The notes: a model not told the origin generated them from the sequence alone. A stretch of DNA of 64,000 nt from Gallionella sp. (GCA_030652475.1 JAUSAO010000105.1:26527-90526), one strand, 5' to 3'; positions 51,164 through 62,571 are shown, counted from the first letter of the stretch. Numbers and translations are program-made.

Positions 51164-52146
51164 ACATGAGCGAACCGACGCAGTTCAGCGCAACAGGGTT
51201 AAGAGGCGAATTGCGCTTCGATGAGCCCATGCGCAGACACACCAGTTGGCGTGCGGGCGGCGCGGCGCAGCGTGTTTATCAGGCAGCGGATATGGATGAT
51301 TTGCAGCACTTTCTGCATAGTCTGCCTGTGGATGAGCCGCTGATTGCGCTGGGACTGGGCAGCAATCTGCTGGTGCGCGATGGCGGAGTGCGCGGGACGG
51401 TATTGCTGATGCATGGCGCATTGGGCGAGTTGAGCCTGCAGGAAGACGGCAGCATTTATGCGCAGGCGGGTGTGCCGGGCGCGAAGCTGGCTAGATTTGC
51501 CGCCCTCCACGGGTGTCGCGGCGCCGAGTTTTTTGCCGGAATTCCCGGAACAATGGGCGGCATGCTGGCGATGAATGCGGGCTGCTACGGCGGGGAAACC
51601 TGGCAACACGTAAGCAGGGTGCAAGTGGTGACGCGTAGGGGCGAACTGCTGGAGCGCACGCCGCAGGAATACGAGATCGGCTACCGGAGCGTGATATTAC
51701 GCAGTAAGTGGAAAGTGGAAAGTGGAAAGCGGGAAAGCAGTGACTCCCCACTCCCTACTCTCCACTCTTTAGAAGAGTTTTTCGTCGGTGCCTGGTTGCG
51801 ATTCGAGGCGGGTGACGGCGGGGTGGCGCGGCAGGAGATCAAGTCTTTGCTGTCCAGGCGCATCAGCAGCCAGCCGCTGAATCTGCCTAACGCAGGCTCG
51901 GTCTTTCGCAATCCGCCGGGAGATTTCGCAGCACGGCTGATAGAGCAGTGCGGCTTGAAGGGCAGGCAAATCGGCGGCGCACAAGTATCTGAAAAGCATG
52001 CAAATTTTATTGTAAATATCGGCGATGCCACGGCAGCCGATATTGAAAATCTGATTAACGAAGTGCGCGCAACCGTCGCCGCACAAACCGGGGTGGACTT
52101 GCACCCCGAAGTAAAAATTATGGGTGAGTACGCAAAACATGAATAA
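51160..52146 (+). CDS. murB: UDP-N-acetylenolpyruvoylglucosamine reductase with in-frame heptad insertion
   Basis: [32 protein letters not shown]. Confidence 0.95.
   Translation: MNMSEPTQFSATGLRGELRFDEPMRRHTSWRAGGAAQRVYQAADMDDLQHFLHSLPVDEPLIALGLGSNLLVRDGGVRGTVLLMHGALGELSLQEDGSIYAQAGVPGAKLARFAALHGCRGAEFFAGIPGTMGGMLAMNAGCYGGETWQHVSRVQVVTRRGELLERTPQEYEIGYRSVILRSKWKVESGKRESSDSPLPTLHSLEEFFVGAWLRFEAGDGGVARQEIKSLLSRRISSQPLNLPNAGSVFRNPPGDFAARLIEQCGLKGRQIGGAQVSEKHANFIVNIGDATAADIENLINEVRATVAAQTGVDLHPEVKIMGEYAKHE
51707..51770. repeat. Inverted 4+4 heptad array inside murB CDS
   Basis: AGTGGAA x3 AGCGGGA / ACTCCCC ACTCCCT ACTCTCC ACTCTTT. Confidence 0.9.
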
Positions 52147-53137
52147 ACAAATCCTCGATCCTCGCTCAAAACAACGAGCGCAAAGCGCGACTATGTTTTT
52201 AGGCGAAGACCCTCGCGGTCTTAACCCTTCACAATTCGGCAAAGTAGCAGTGCTATTTGGCGGGCGTTCCGCCGAGCGCGAAGTGTCGCTGAAAAGCGGT
52301 GCGGCTGTGTTGGCAGCGTTGCAGCGTAGCGGTGTGGATGCACAGGCATTCGACCCGGCCACGCGGAATTTGCAGGCGCTGGTGGATGAAGGGTTCAAGC
52401 GCGCTTTTATCGCGCTGCACGGACGTTTTGGCGAAGACGGCACGGTGCAGGGCGCGCTGGAGTTGCTGGGTATCCCATACACAGGCAGCGGGGTGTTGGC
52501 GTCGGCGCTGGGCATGGACAAGTGGCGCAGCAAGCTGGTCTGGCAGGCGGGAAATTTGCCTATCCCCGATTTTTTGATAATCGATGAGGAGTGCGACCGA
52601 GCTGAAGTGGTGCGGAAACTGGGTTTGCCTTTGTTCGTGAAGCCGGCCAATGAAGGTTCGAGTGTAGGCATCAGTAAAGTTAAATCCGAGGGCGAATTGC
52701 ATAAGGCCTATCAGGATGCCGCCAAGCATGACAAGTTGGTGATAGCGGAAAGTTTTATAGGCGGTGGCGAATACACCGTGGCGATACTGGGCGATCAGGC
52801 GCTGCCGGTAATCAGGATCGTGCCTGCCAATGAGTTTTATGATTATGAAGCGAAATATTTGCGCGACGATACGCGCTATCTGTGCCCGAGCGGATTGAGT
52901 GCGGAGCGGGAAGAAGAGATGCAGCGGCTGGCAATACGGGCCTTCGCATTGATAGGCGGCCAGGGCTGGGGGCGCGTGGATTTTCTGATGAGTGAGTCCG
53001 GCAAGCCTTACGTGCTGGAAGCGAATACCTCGCCGGGTATGACCGATCACAGTCTGGTGCCGATGGCGGCGCGTCAGGCCGGGATAACTTTTGAACAGCT
53101 GGTGCTGCGCGTTCTGGGGTTGGCGCATGTGGGATAA
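52139..53137 (+). CDS. ddlB: D-alanine--D-alanine ligase with atypical N-terminal extension
   Basis: [36 protein letters not shown]. Confidence 0.95.
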   Translation: MNKQILDPRSKQRAQSATMFLGEDPRGLNPSQFGKVAVLFGGRSAEREVSLKSGAAVLAALQRSGVDAQAFDPATRNLQALVDEGFKRAFIALHGRFGEDGTVQGALELLGIPYTGSGVLASALGMDKWRSKLVWQAGNLPIPDFLIIDEECDRAEVVRKLGLPLFVKPANEGSSVGISKVKSEGELHKAYQDAAKHDKLVIAESFIGGGEYTVAILGDQALPVIRIVPANEFYDYEAKYLRDDTRYLCPSGLSAEREEEMQRLAIRAFALIGGQGWGRVDFLMSESGKPYVLEANTSPGMTDHSLVPMAARQAGITFEQLVLRVLGLAHVG

Positions 53138-53852
53138 CGCGCCATTGTTGCGTGGCATTACAGCCGCACTGATATTTTTCAGTGTCGTGGCGGTGTTGTA
53201 TGGAATGGTGCATTACGTGGTGCATCTGCCGCAATTGCTGCCGATACAGAGCGTGCGCCTGAGTGCGGCGCCAGAACGGGTAGTGGCAGAGGATGTGTTG
53301 AAGGTGGTGCGTCAGGAAGTGCAGGGCAATTTCTTTACGGTGGATATTGAACGGTTAAGACGGTCTCTGGAAACCGTACCCTGGGTACGTAAGGTCAGCA
53401 TACGCCGTGAGTTTCCCGATCGGCTGGCAGTGCAGTTTGAAGAACATCAGCCATTGGCGCATTGGAATGAGGCGGCGCTGGTGAATCAACAGGGTGAGGT
53501 GTTTGTTGCGGAAACGGCACAGGAGTTGCCGGTATTTGCCGGGTATGAAGGCAGTTCGGCGGAAATGTCACAGCAATACCAGAAATTCAGCCAACAACTG
53601 GCGGGATTGAATTTGCAGCTGACGCAATTGGTATTGTCGCCTCGTCATGCCTGGCAGCTGCACTTGAGTAACGACATGGTGGTGGAGCTGGGACGGGATG
53701 CGATGCAGCAGCGGCTGGCCAGATTTGTGGCGATTTATCCCTACAGTCTGGGGGTGGCGCTGCAAGAAGGCACAGAGGCTGAGCGGGTGAAGTGGGTGGA
53801 TATGCGCTATCGCAACGGGTTTGCAGTACGGATGCGACAGGGTAACGCATAG
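53127..53852 (+). CDS. ftsQ: Cell division protein FtsQ
   Basis: POTRA-like region after a single TM; between ddlB and ftsA. Confidence 0.92.
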   Translation: MWDNAPLLRGITAALIFFSVVAVLYGMVHYVVHLPQLLPIQSVRLSAAPERVVAEDVLKVVRQEVQGNFFTVDIERLRRSLETVPWVRKVSIRREFPDRLAVQFEEHQPLAHWNEAALVNQQGEVFVAETAQELPVFAGYEGSSAEMSQQYQKFSQQLAGLNLQLTQLVLSPRHAWQLHLSNDMVVELGRDAMQQRLARFVAIYPYSLGVALQEGTEAERVKWVDMRYRNGFAVRMRQGNA

Positions 53853-53909
53853 GTTTGATTGAGGCAGCGCGCACATGAAAAAACGGAAAATGGCAGTGGA
53901 GATCAAACG

Positions 53910-55145
53910 ATGAGCAGAAATAAGGAAGCAAAAAATCTAGTGGTCGGCCTGGATATTGGCACGTCCAAGATTGTGGCCATCGTCGGAGAAGTCAGGCCGG
54001 ATGGCAGGCTGGAAGTGATCGGCATGGGTATGCATGAATCATCCGGCATGAAAAAGGGCATGGTGGTCAACATCGAGGCGACCGTGGGTGCAATACAGCG
54101 TGCGCTTGAAGAAGCCGAGTTGATGGCGGATTGCAAAATCAGCGAGGTGTACACCGGCATTGCCGGTAGCCATATACGCAGCACGAATTCGCGCGGCATG
54201 GTGAAAATCAAGGAAAAGGAAGTCACTCAGGCCGATATCGACCGTGTGCTTGAAACAGCCAGTTCCATCAGCTTGCCGGGCGATCAGCAGATTCTGCATA
54301 TTCTTGAGCAGGAATTTAGCATAGACGGACAGGATGGTATCAAGAAGCCGCTGGGCATGAGCGGGATGCGTCTGGATGTCGAAGTGCATATCGTCACCGG
54401 CGCGGTGGCGGCGGTGCAGAACATCATGAAGTGTATTCATCGTTGTGGTCTGGAAGTTAATGAGTTGATTCTGCAACCGCTGGCCTCCAGCCGTGCGGTG
54501 CTCGCGGACGACGAGATGGAATTGGGCGTGTGTTTGGTGGATATCGGCGGCGGCACGACGGATATCGCGGTGTTTACCGGCGGTTCGATACGTCACACCG
54601 CCGTGATTCCGATTGCCGGCGATCAGATCACTAACGACATCGCGATGGCGTTGCGCACGCCGACGCAGGATGCAGAGGATATCAAGATACGCCACGGTTG
54701 TGCCTTGCGCCAGTTGGCAGATGACGGTGTCATCGAAGTGCCGGGCGTGGGTGATCGCGGTCCGCGCATGTTGTCACGACAGACGTTGTCGGAAGTAATT
54801 GAACCGCGGGTGGAAGAGTTGTATTCGCTGGTGCAGGCGGAGTTGCGCCGCAGTGGCTTCGAGGATTTGTTGTCTTCGGGCATTGTGATTAGCGGGGGCA
54901 GTAGTGCGATGCAGGGCATGGTCGAACTGGGCGAAGAAATTTTTCATCTGCCGGTGAGATTGGGTATACCGAAGTATGTCGGCGGCTTGTCGGATGTGGT
55001 CAAAACGCCACGTATGGCGACGGGGGTGGGGTTGTTGTTGTATGGCCTGGAGTATCACAAGAACAATGAAGAAACGCGTAAGCAGTCGAATTCATTTGGG
55101 GATGTATTGGCAAGGATGAAGGCGTGGTTCCAGGGCAATTTCTAG
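53910..55145 (+). CDS. ftsA: Cell division protein FtsA
   Basis: VGLDIGTSKIVAIVGEV; VDIGGGTTDIAVF. Confidence 0.97.
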   Translation: MSRNKEAKNLVVGLDIGTSKIVAIVGEVRPDGRLEVIGMGMHESSGMKKGMVVNIEATVGAIQRALEEAELMADCKISEVYTGIAGSHIRSTNSRGMVKIKEKEVTQADIDRVLETASSISLPGDQQILHILEQEFSIDGQDGIKKPLGMSGMRLDVEVHIVTGAVAAVQNIMKCIHRCGLEVNELILQPLASSRAVLADDEMELGVCLVDIGGGTTDIAVFTGGSIRHTAVIPIAGDQITNDIAMALRTPTQDAEDIKIRHGCALRQLADDGVIEVPGVGDRGPRMLSRQTLSEVIEPRVEELYSLVQAELRRSGFEDLLSSGIVISGGSSAMQGMVELGEEIFHLPVRLGIPKYVGGLSDVVKTPRMATGVGLLLYGLEYHKNNEETRKQSNSFGDVLARMKAWFQGNF

Positions 55146-55201
55146 TTTGGTAGCGGTTAATTTTATCAGTTTAATTTTTTCGTATTTTTAAGGAGGCGGC
55201 G

Positions 55202-56368
55202 ATGTTTGAAATCATGGAAGTGCAATCTCAGGACGCAGTAATCAAGGTGATAGGCGTGGGTGGTTGTGGTGGCAATGCGGTAGATCACATGATAGAGCAG
55301 GGCGTGCAGGGCGTTGAGTTCATCGCCATCAACACCGATGCGCAGGCGCTGAACCGCAGTCGCGCGCGCACCCAGTTGCAAATCGGCGCCACAATTACCA
55401 AAGGCCTGGGCGCAGGTGCAAAACCCTCGGTTGGTAAGGCAGCCGCTGAAGAAGACCGCGAACGCATCAAGGAGATGATATCCGGAGCGAACATGGTGTT
55501 TATTACCGCTGGCATGGGTGGCGGTACCGGAACGGGTGCTGCGCCCATCGTCGCGCAAATCGCGCGTGAGATGGGAATTTTGACGGTAGCGGTGGTAACC
55601 AAGCCGTTTATATACGAAGGCAATCGCATGCGTCACGCCGCTGAAGGCATCAAGGCATTGCATGAGCATGTGGATTCGCTGATTATCGTGCCGAATGCCA
55701 AACTGATGGAAGTGCTGGGCAATGATGTCACCGTGCCGGAAGCCTTTAAAGCTGCCAACGGCGTGCTGCAGGGTGCGGTGGCGGGTATTGCCGAAGTCAT
55801 CAATGTGCCCGGTCTGATCAACGTGGACTTTGCCGACGTCTGCACCGTCATGTCGGAAAATGGCATGGCCATGATGGGTTCCGCCGTGGCTTCCGGCCCT
55901 GATCGTGCAAGGGTCGCTGCCGAGCGTGCCATCGCCAGCCCGTTGCTGGAAGATGTGGATATGACCGGTGCGCGCGGTGTGCTGGTTAATATCACCTCGA
56001 CCAGCTCCCTGAAAGTCAGGGAAATGGAAGAGGTAATGGCCTGCGTGCAGTTCGCCGCCGAAGAGGCGACAGTTATCCTGGGGTCGGTATTCGACGAAAC
56101 GATGGGTGATGAATTGCGCGTGACTGTGGTCGCTACGGGTCTGGGTGCGCCGTTGAATCGTAAAATGGCCAAGCCGGAGATCGTCTATCAAAATCAGGAT
56201 TATCAAAGAACCGGCACGCACGACCATCCGGTCAGCAATGTTAACTATGTGGAACTGGATACACCAACCATCATGCGCAGCGGGCGTCGTGCGGCAGTAG
56301 ATGCAATGGAGAAATCAGGTGTGGATACCTATGACATTCCATCGTTCCTGCGCAAACAGGCAGACTGA
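55202..56368 (+). CDS. ftsZ: Cell division protein FtsZ
   Basis: GGGTGTGAAP tubulin signature; C-terminal YDIPSFLRKQAD. Confidence 0.98.
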   Translation: MFEIMEVQSQDAVIKVIGVGGCGGNAVDHMIEQGVQGVEFIAINTDAQALNRSRARTQLQIGATITKGLGAGAKPSVGKAAAEEDRERIKEMISGANMVFITAGMGGGTGTGAAPIVAQIAREMGILTVAVVTKPFIYEGNRMRHAAEGIKALHEHVDSLIIVPNAKLMEVLGNDVTVPEAFKAANGVLQGAVAGIAEVINVPGLINVDFADVCTVMSENGMAMMGSAVASGPDRARVAAERAIASPLLEDVDMTGARGVLVNITSTSSLKVREMEEVMACVQFAAEEATVILGSVFDETMGDELRVTVVATGLGAPLNRKMAKPEIVYQNQDYQRTGTHDHPVSNVNYVELDTPTIMRSGRRAAVDAMEKSGVDTYDIPSFLRKQAD

Positions 56369-56425
56369 TCGCGAGGGCCGGTAGCTTGTGGCGCGGGCAG
56401 CATGCCGCCATGTTAGAATCGTTAC

Positions 56426-57361
56426 ATGAAACTTGCCCTTAAAACGCCGATGGTTAAGCAGCGCACCCTGAAAACTTCCGTCAGCGTGACGGGTGTCGGC
56501 TTGCATAGCGGCGAAAAAGTCACGCTGTCTTTGTGCCCGGCACCGGTAAACAGCGGTATCGTATTTCGCCGCGTGGATGTAAAGCCGGTGGAGGAAATTC
56601 AGGCGCGGGCGCATTGCGTGCATGACACACGCCTGTCCACTTGTATGGAGCAGAATGGGGTGCGCGTTGCCACCATCGAACATCTGATGTCTGCGCTGGC
56701 AGGATTGGGAATAGACAACGCCTTTGTCGAAATGGATGGCGCGGAAGTGCCTATCATGGATGGCAGTGCCGGCACGTTTATTTTTTTGCTGCAATCGGCG
56801 GGTATCGTCGAGCAATCAGCGGCTAAAAGATTTATCCGCATCAAAAAAACAGTTGAGGTTAAGCAGGGCGATAAGTGGGTCAGGTTTGAGCCCTATAACG
56901 GCTATAAACTGACCTTTACCATCAACTTCGCTCACCCTGTCTTTGCAAATTCCAAGCAGCATGTCATGGTCGATCTGGGCGAGCATTCCTATATTCGCGA
57001 CATCAGTCGCGCACGCACATTCGGTTTCATGCAGGACGTCGAAAATATGCGTGCCCAGGGTCTGGCGCTGGGCGGCAGTCTGGATAATGCCATCGTCATG
57101 GATGAATACCGTGTGCTCAATGCTGACGGCTTGCGTTTTGAGGATGAATTCGTCAAACACAAAGTGCTGGATGCAATCGGTGACTTATATCTGCTGGGTC
57201 ATGCCGTGATCGGTGCGTTTTCCGGATTCAAGTCGGGCCACGCGCTGAATAACGCCTTGCTGCGTGAACTGCTCGCCGATGAACAGGCGTGGGAGTTTGT
57301 CACGTTTGACAACGTGGCGGATGCGCCGGAATTTTTGCGCCTGCAATTGCAGACGGCATAA
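56426..57361 (+). CDS. lpxC: UDP-3-O-acyl-GlcNAc deacetylase
   Basis: [28 protein letters not shown]. Confidence 0.97.
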   Translation: MKLALKTPMVKQRTLKTSVSVTGVGLHSGEKVTLSLCPAPVNSGIVFRRVDVKPVEEIQARAHCVHDTRLSTCMEQNGVRVATIEHLMSALAGLGIDNAFVEMDGAEVPIMDGSAGTFIFLLQSAGIVEQSAAKRFIRIKKTVEVKQGDKWVRFEPYNGYKLTFTINFAHPVFANSKQHVMVDLGEHSYIRDISRARTFGFMQDVENMRAQGLALGGSLDNAIVMDEYRVLNADGLRFEDEFVKHKVLDAIGDLYLLGHAVIGAFSGFKSGHALNNALLRELLADEQAWEFVTFDNVADAPEFLRLQLQTA

Positions 57362-57382
57362 CCTCTTGAATAGAGCGGACGG

Positions 57383-57589
57383 TTGCCTATGTTGATTCTG
57401 CGTCTGATCCTGGTTGTGGTCACGCTGATGCTGGTGGTCAGTGGCGGAATGTACGTCTTGACACGTAATCGGCGTTATCTGAAATTTGCCTGGCAAACAG
57501 TGCGCTTTACTGTGCTGTTGCTGGTGATGTTCGGCTTGCTGTTTGTGCTGGAGCGTTATGTGCTGGTCGCATGGCGCGTACTCCTCTGA
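57383..57589 (+). CDS. Small two-TM membrane protein
   Basis: 68 aa, hydrophobic, downstream of lpxC. Confidence 0.6.
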   Translation: MPMLILRLILVVVTLMLVVSGGMYVLTRNRRYLKFAWQTVRFTVLLLVMFGLLFVLERYVLVAWRVLL

Positions 57590-57670
57590 CGAAATTTCGT
57601 AATCTTATTTTGCCAATCAATTGATTACTACGATATTGCAATTAAACCCAAATAATCCATTAGCTTTGTC

Positions 57671-57690
57671 ATTCCCGCGAAGGCGGGAAT
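57671..57690. repeat. Palindromic repeat ATTCCCGC-GAAG-GCGGGAAT
   Basis: Perfect 8-bp stem; similar to hairpins inside the 22236-22352 element. Confidence 0.75.
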
Positions 57691-57779
57691 CCAGCAGGAA
57701 AAAGCGCCAGCGAAGCTGACAAAACGAGCTTGTAACCCATTACGGCGAGTTTCGAGGAACGGCCAAACCATGATGTTGA

Positions 57780-57801
57780 CCCGCTTTGCGGGGGATTTTT
57801 C
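57780..57801 (+). terminator. Rho-independent terminator at end of dcw cluster
   Basis: CCCGC TTT GCGGG GGATTTTT. Confidence 0.7.
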
Positions 57802-57878
57802 TATCATCTAGTTGTCTTATCAATGACGGGTTTTGTTCTAATGAACTATCCGGGTTAAATCGAAATGCGATATTTTTG

Positions 57879-57906
57879 ACTTGCGACTTGCGACTTGCGA
57901 CTAGCT
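57879..57906. repeat. One-sided heptad array abutting dciA-like stop codon
   Basis: ACTTGCG x3 ACTAGCT. Confidence 0.9.
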
Positions 57907-58323
57907 CGTTTTCCGTGAAAATTTTTCCAGCGCCTGTTTGAGTGGGGTATCGCCCAGGATCAGGCTGAGTTCGTGCAACTGCTGTTGTGCTGTATGGGTC
58001 AGGATGCGCGGTTCATGTCGGGGCGGTGGGGTGGCGTAGGTGACTTGCACCTTGACTCTGATTACGCTAACCTCGCAACCCCTGTTTTGCAGCTTGGTGA
58101 CAATATCCGGTGCAAGTTGGCGCAGTTTTGCGGCCAGCGTGCCGTTGGCCGTGGCAATGCTGAGTGTGCCGTGGCGTAGTCCCAGAACCTGGCTGAATTG
58201 TGCGAAATGCGGCGGCACAACATGGGAGAAATGTTGTTGTATCGCCGTCAGCGTTTGCACGGTGTCGAGTAAAGTGCGCAATTCCTGATTGTCGCTCATC
58301 AGATGCTTTAGGCGTTGGGGCAC
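57901..58323 (-). CDS. DciA-family (DUF721) protein
   Basis: LRHGTLSIATANGTLAAKLRQLAPDIVTKL; convergent with lpxC and divergent to the peptidase upstream of secA. Confidence 0.75.
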   Translation of the reverse strand: MPQRLKHLMSDNQELRTLLDTVQTLTAIQQHFSHVVPPHFAQFSQVLGLRHGTLSIATANGTLAAKLRQLAPDIVTKLQNRGCEVSVIRVKVQVTYATPPPRHEPRILTHTAQQQLHELSLILGDTPLKQALEKFSRKTS

Positions 58324-58353
58324 AGGGCTATGATCACATAAGAAAGATGAAGT

Positions 58354-59259
58354 ATGGATATTATTCTAGTTTCTGATCGATGGGCAAAGTCGCGCAGTAT
58401 TAATTTTGGCCTCAAGCAGGCTGTCTGGTTAATTTTGCTGCTGTTTGCGGGGGTGATTGCGGCGGCTATTGTCTTGCAGATGACATTGATGCGCTTTGCA
58501 CCGGAAGGCCTGGGGCAGGTATCGCTGGTTCAGAGCGATGAGCAACAGGATCGAAGGGCTTACCAGCGTAGTAGTCTGGATACGCTGTCGGTAAAGTTGG
58601 GCGAAATCCAGGCGCGCGTGCAGCGCCTGGATGCATTGGGCGGGCGCCTGGTGAAGCTGACAGGTATGAAACCTGCGGAATTCCAGTTCGACCAGCCTCC
58701 TGCGCAGGGCGGGCCGTTGCTGCTTCTGAACAATCGGCAGATGACGGAAGCCGGTCTGGCAAAACAACTCGAATCCTTGACGCGGTTGGTCGATGACAGA
58801 GCCGATAAGCTGATGGCACTGGAGACGCTGCTGATGCAGAACCAGTTAAGCAAGGGATTGTTGCCCTCATCCACGCCGGTCAATGAAGGATTTTATACTT
58901 CCAATTTCGGCTGGCGCGTTGATCCCTTTACCGGCAAGACTGCCATGCATGAGGGTGTCGATTTCATGGCAGAGGCGGGTACGACCATACATGCTTCAGC
59001 TGGAGGAGTGGTAGTGTATGCGGATACCCATTCCCAGTATGGTAATATGATAGAGGTGGATCACGGCAATGATATCGTGACGCGTTATGCGCATGCATCG
59101 CGGCTATGGGTCAAGGTGGGGCAGGTCGTGCGGCGCGGTGACAAGATTGCCGAGGTTGGCAGTACCGGGCGTTCCACCGGAAATCATTTGCATTTTGAAG
59201 TTCGCTATAAGGGTATTGCACAGAATCCTGAGCGCTTCTTGAAAAACGCAGCCAGTTAG
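58354..59259 (+). CDS. M23-family metallopeptidase
   Basis: FGWRVDPFTGKTAMHEGVDFMA; GNHLHFEVRYKG. Confidence 0.93.
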   Translation: MDIILVSDRWAKSRSINFGLKQAVWLILLLFAGVIAAAIVLQMTLMRFAPEGLGQVSLVQSDEQQDRRAYQRSSLDTLSVKLGEIQARVQRLDALGGRLVKLTGMKPAEFQFDQPPAQGGPLLLLNNRQMTEAGLAKQLESLTRLVDDRADKLMALETLLMQNQLSKGLLPSSTPVNEGFYTSNFGWRVDPFTGKTAMHEGVDFMAEAGTTIHASAGGVVVYADTHSQYGNMIEVDHGNDIVTRYAHASRLWVKVGQVVRRGDKIAEVGSTGRSTGNHLHFEVRYKGIAQNPERFLKNAAS

Positions 59260-59335
59260 TCGATTAAATATTTGTAATTTATAAGGGCGAGTTGGTTTAT
59301 AGCCACCTCGTCCTGTGGTTGAGAAAACAAAAAAT

Positions 59336-62053
59336 ATGATTTCAAAAGCGCTAAAAAATATTTTCGGTAGTCGTAATGATCGTTTGCTCAAGCAATACCG
59401 TGCAACAGTTAAGACGATTAACAGTTTTGAGGCAGATATCGCCAGGCTCAGCGACGAGCAGTTGCGCGAAAAAACCGAGCTGTTTAAGCAACGTCTTGCC
59501 AAGGGTGAAACGCTGGAAGCATTATTGCCCGAGGCGTTTGCTGTCGTTCGCGAGGCCAGTGTCCGCGTGCTGGGGATGCGTCACTATGATGTGCAGCTAA
59601 TAGGCGGGATGGTGCTGCACTACGGCAAGATTGCAGAAATGCGTACTGGCGAGGGTAAAACCCTGATGGCCACCTTGCCGGTTTATCTGAATGCGATTAG
59701 CGGACTCGGCGTGCATGTGGTCACGGTCAACGATTACCTCGCGGCCCGCGATGCCGGTTGGATGGGCAGGCTCTACAAGTTTCTGGGTATGTCTATCGGC
59801 GTAATTGTGTCGCAGATGCCCTCTGAAGAGAAACAGGCTGCCTATGCGGCAGACATTGTTTACGGCACAAATAATGAATTTGGTTTCGATTATCTGCGCG
59901 ACAATATGGCGAGCCAGATTGGTGAACGCTTTCAGCGCAAATTAAATTACGCCATTGTGGACGAAGTGGATTCCATCCTGATTGATGAGGCGCGTACGCC
60001 TTTGATCATCTCCGGGCAGGCCGAAGGCGATGCCAATGTCTATGTGAGAATCAACGAATTGGTGCAGAAATTGGTGCGTCAAACCGAAGAAGATGGCGCG
60101 GGCGATTTCTCCGTGGACGAGAAAAACCATCAGATATTACTGACCGAAATCGGTCACGAACATGCTGAAGATATTCTGACCGAAGCAGGGTTGTTGCCGC
60201 AAAATGGCAGCTTGTACGACGCCGCGAATATTTCACTGATACACCATGTCTATGCCGCATTGCGGGCACATTCCCTGTATCACAGAGACCAGAATTATGT
60301 GGTGCAGGACGGCGAAGTGGTTATTGTGGACGAGCATACCGGCCGCCTGATGTCCGGGCGACGCTGGTCGGACGGCTTGCATCAGGCCGTCGAAGCGAAA
60401 GAAGGTGTGGAGATCAAGAAGGAAAATCAGACACTGGCCTCGATTACCTTCCAGAATTTTTTCCGCATGTACAGCAAGCTGGCCGGCATGACGGGAACGG
60501 CTGATACCGAAGCCTACGAATTCCAGCAAATCTATAATCTGGAAACGGTCATCATTCCACCCAACCGTCCGACGATCCGTAATGACATGATGGACAAGGT
60601 CTATCTTACCGCGATGGAAAAATATCGTGCGGTGATTGCCGATGTCCAGGATTGCCACGAGCGCGGCCAGCCGGTGCTGGTGGGGACGACTTCTATCGAA
60701 AATTCGGAACTACTGTCCCATCTGATGGATGAAGCCAAGCTGCCGCATCAGGTGCTCAACGCCAAACAACATGCGCGCGAGGCGGAAATTATCGCCCAAG
60801 CAGGACAATCCGGTATGGTTACCATCGCCACCAACATGGCAGGTCGCGGTACGGATATTGTGCTGGGCGGCAGTATCGAGAAGCAAATCGAACTGGTGCG
60901 TGCTGACGAAAATCTGGATGATGGCGCACGCGATGCGCGCATCGCGCAACTGAAAGACGAGTGGAAGATATTGCATGAGCAAGTGCTGAAAAGCGGCGGC
61001 CTGCACATTATTGGCACTGAACGCCATGAGTCGCGACGCGTGGATAACCAATTGCGTGGTCGTTCCGGTCGTCAGGGCGACCCGGGATCGAGCCGTTTTT
61101 ATCTGTCGCTGGAAGACCCGCTGTTGCGTATTTTTGCCTCGGATCGCGTGGCTGCGATCATGAACAAGTTCAAGATGCCGGAGGGTGAGGCGATAGAACA
61201 CACCTGGGTGACGCGTGCTATCGAAAATGCGCAGCGCAAGGTAGAGGCGCGCAACTTTGATATGCGCAAACAGATTCTGGAATACGACGACGTAGCAAAT
61301 GATCAGCGCAAGGTCATCTACCAGCAACGCACCGAGTTGCTGGAAAGCGACGATATATCCGAAACCGTTCAGGCGATGCGCGACAGTGTTCTGGACGACA
61401 CTGTCAGCCTGTATATCACGCCGCATAGCATGGAAGAGCAATGGGATATTCCGGGTCTTGAAAAAGCACTGGCGGCAGATTACCTGCTGGAATTGCCGTT
61501 GGCGCAGTGGCTGGAAGAAGATAAACAGTTTAATGAAGAGAGTTTGCGTGTACGCGTATCCGAATATGCACGGGATGCGTATCAGGCCAAGGTGGGCGCG
61601 GTAGGGGCTGAAATAATGCATCACTACGAGCGTGCCATCATGCTGCAAAGCGTCGACGTACACTGGCGCGAGCATCTGTCTGCGCTTGACCACCTGCGTC
61701 AGGGTATTCATTTACGCGGCTATGCGCAGAAGAATCCCAAGCAGGAATACAAACGCGAGGCTTTCGAATTGTTTTCGACCATGCTGGACGTAATCAAACG
61801 CGAAGTCACGCAGGTGCTGATGACGGTTCAGGTGCGCAGCGAAGCGGAAGTTGATTCGGTAGAAACGGCACCGGCCGCAGAAAATGTACAGTATCATCAC
61901 GCCAATTATGAAGAGGCGCTGTCCGGTGAAAGCCGCTCAGAGGGTGAGGAAGCTCATCCGTTTGTGCGCGACGGCAAGAAGATCGGGCGCAATGATGTTT
62001 GCCCATGTGGTTCGGGTAAGAAATACAAGCAGTGCCATGGAAAATTAAGCTGA
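59336..62053 (+). CDS. secA: Preprotein translocase ATPase SecA
   Basis: [17 protein letters not shown]-terminal [14 protein letters not shown] Zn motif. Confidence 0.98.
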   Translation: MISKALKNIFGSRNDRLLKQYRATVKTINSFEADIARLSDEQLREKTELFKQRLAKGETLEALLPEAFAVVREASVRVLGMRHYDVQLIGGMVLHYGKIAEMRTGEGKTLMATLPVYLNAISGLGVHVVTVNDYLAARDAGWMGRLYKFLGMSIGVIVSQMPSEEKQAAYAADIVYGTNNEFGFDYLRDNMASQIGERFQRKLNYAIVDEVDSILIDEARTPLIISGQAEGDANVYVRINELVQKLVRQTEEDGAGDFSVDEKNHQILLTEIGHEHAEDILTEAGLLPQNGSLYDAANISLIHHVYAALRAHSLYHRDQNYVVQDGEVVIVDEHTGRLMSGRRWSDGLHQAVEAKEGVEIKKENQTLASITFQNFFRMYSKLAGMTGTADTEAYEFQQIYNLETVIIPPNRPTIRNDMMDKVYLTAMEKYRAVIADVQDCHERGQPVLVGTTSIENSELLSHLMDEAKLPHQVLNAKQHAREAEIIAQAGQSGMVTIATNMAGRGTDIVLGGSIEKQIELVRADENLDDGARDARIAQLKDEWKILHEQVLKSGGLHIIGTERHESRRVDNQLRGRSGRQGDPGSSRFYLSLEDPLLRIFASDRVAAIMNKFKMPEGEAIEHTWVTRAIENAQRKVEARNFDMRKQILEYDDVANDQRKVIYQQRTELLESDDISETVQAMRDSVLDDTVSLYITPHSMEEQWDIPGLEKALAADYLLELPLAQWLEEDKQFNEESLRVRVSEYARDAYQAKVGAVGAEIMHHYERAIMLQSVDVHWREHLSALDHLRQGIHLRGYAQKNPKQEYKREAFELFSTMLDVIKREVTQVLMTVQVRSEAEVDSVETAPAAENVQYHHANYEEALSGESRSEGEEAHPFVRDGKKIGRNDVCPCGSGKKYKQCHGKLS

Positions 62054-62070
62054 GATAAAAGGAGAAGGCA

Positions 62071-62556
62071 ATGTCATTAGTGATTGATACGCTGCGCACC
62101 TCACCGGTGACCGAGGAGTTGAGCGACGCTGAAGTGGAAATTCTGGCTGAATTGTTTCAGGTTCAGGAATACAAAGCAGGTGATGTCATTGTTAAGCCGG
62201 GTGATGAGCAACCCGATAATTTATACATCCTTGCGCATGGCGATATTGAAGTGAAAATCGAAAGCGGTAATGAGGAAACCACTGTCCATGTGCTCAAGCC
62301 GGGTGATTTGGCGGGCATGATCACCTTCGCGGGCGGGGCGGCAACACAAATCAGCGCGACACTTTATGCGGTGGGCCCAACCAAAGTCCTGACCATGGGG
62401 CGAGCCCGCTTTGAAACACTGCTCAACTCGCATCCCAAGCTGGTGTACCGTGTCATGCGCGGTATTATCCGCAATATGCACGGCATCGTGCGGCGCGTGA
62501 ATATAGAATCAGCAGAATTGACCAATTACATATATAAGAGCGGCGGCCGTTACTAG
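62071..62556 (+). CDS. Cyclic nucleotide-binding domain protein
   Basis: EYKAGDVIVKPGDEQPDNLYILAHGDIEV; ATLYAVGPTKVLTMGRARFE. Confidence 0.85.
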   Translation: MSLVIDTLRTSPVTEELSDAEVEILAELFQVQEYKAGDVIVKPGDEQPDNLYILAHGDIEVKIESGNEETTVHVLKPGDLAGMITFAGGAATQISATLYAVGPTKVLTMGRARFETLLNSHPKLVYRVMRGIIRNMHGIVRRVNIESAELTNYIYKSGGRY

Positions 62557-62571
62557 CCAGGAGAGAGTTTG

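Noticed and set aside
51769-52671. 300-aa ORF antisense to murB/ddlB
   Set aside because: Opposite two well-supported genes; low-complexity composition.
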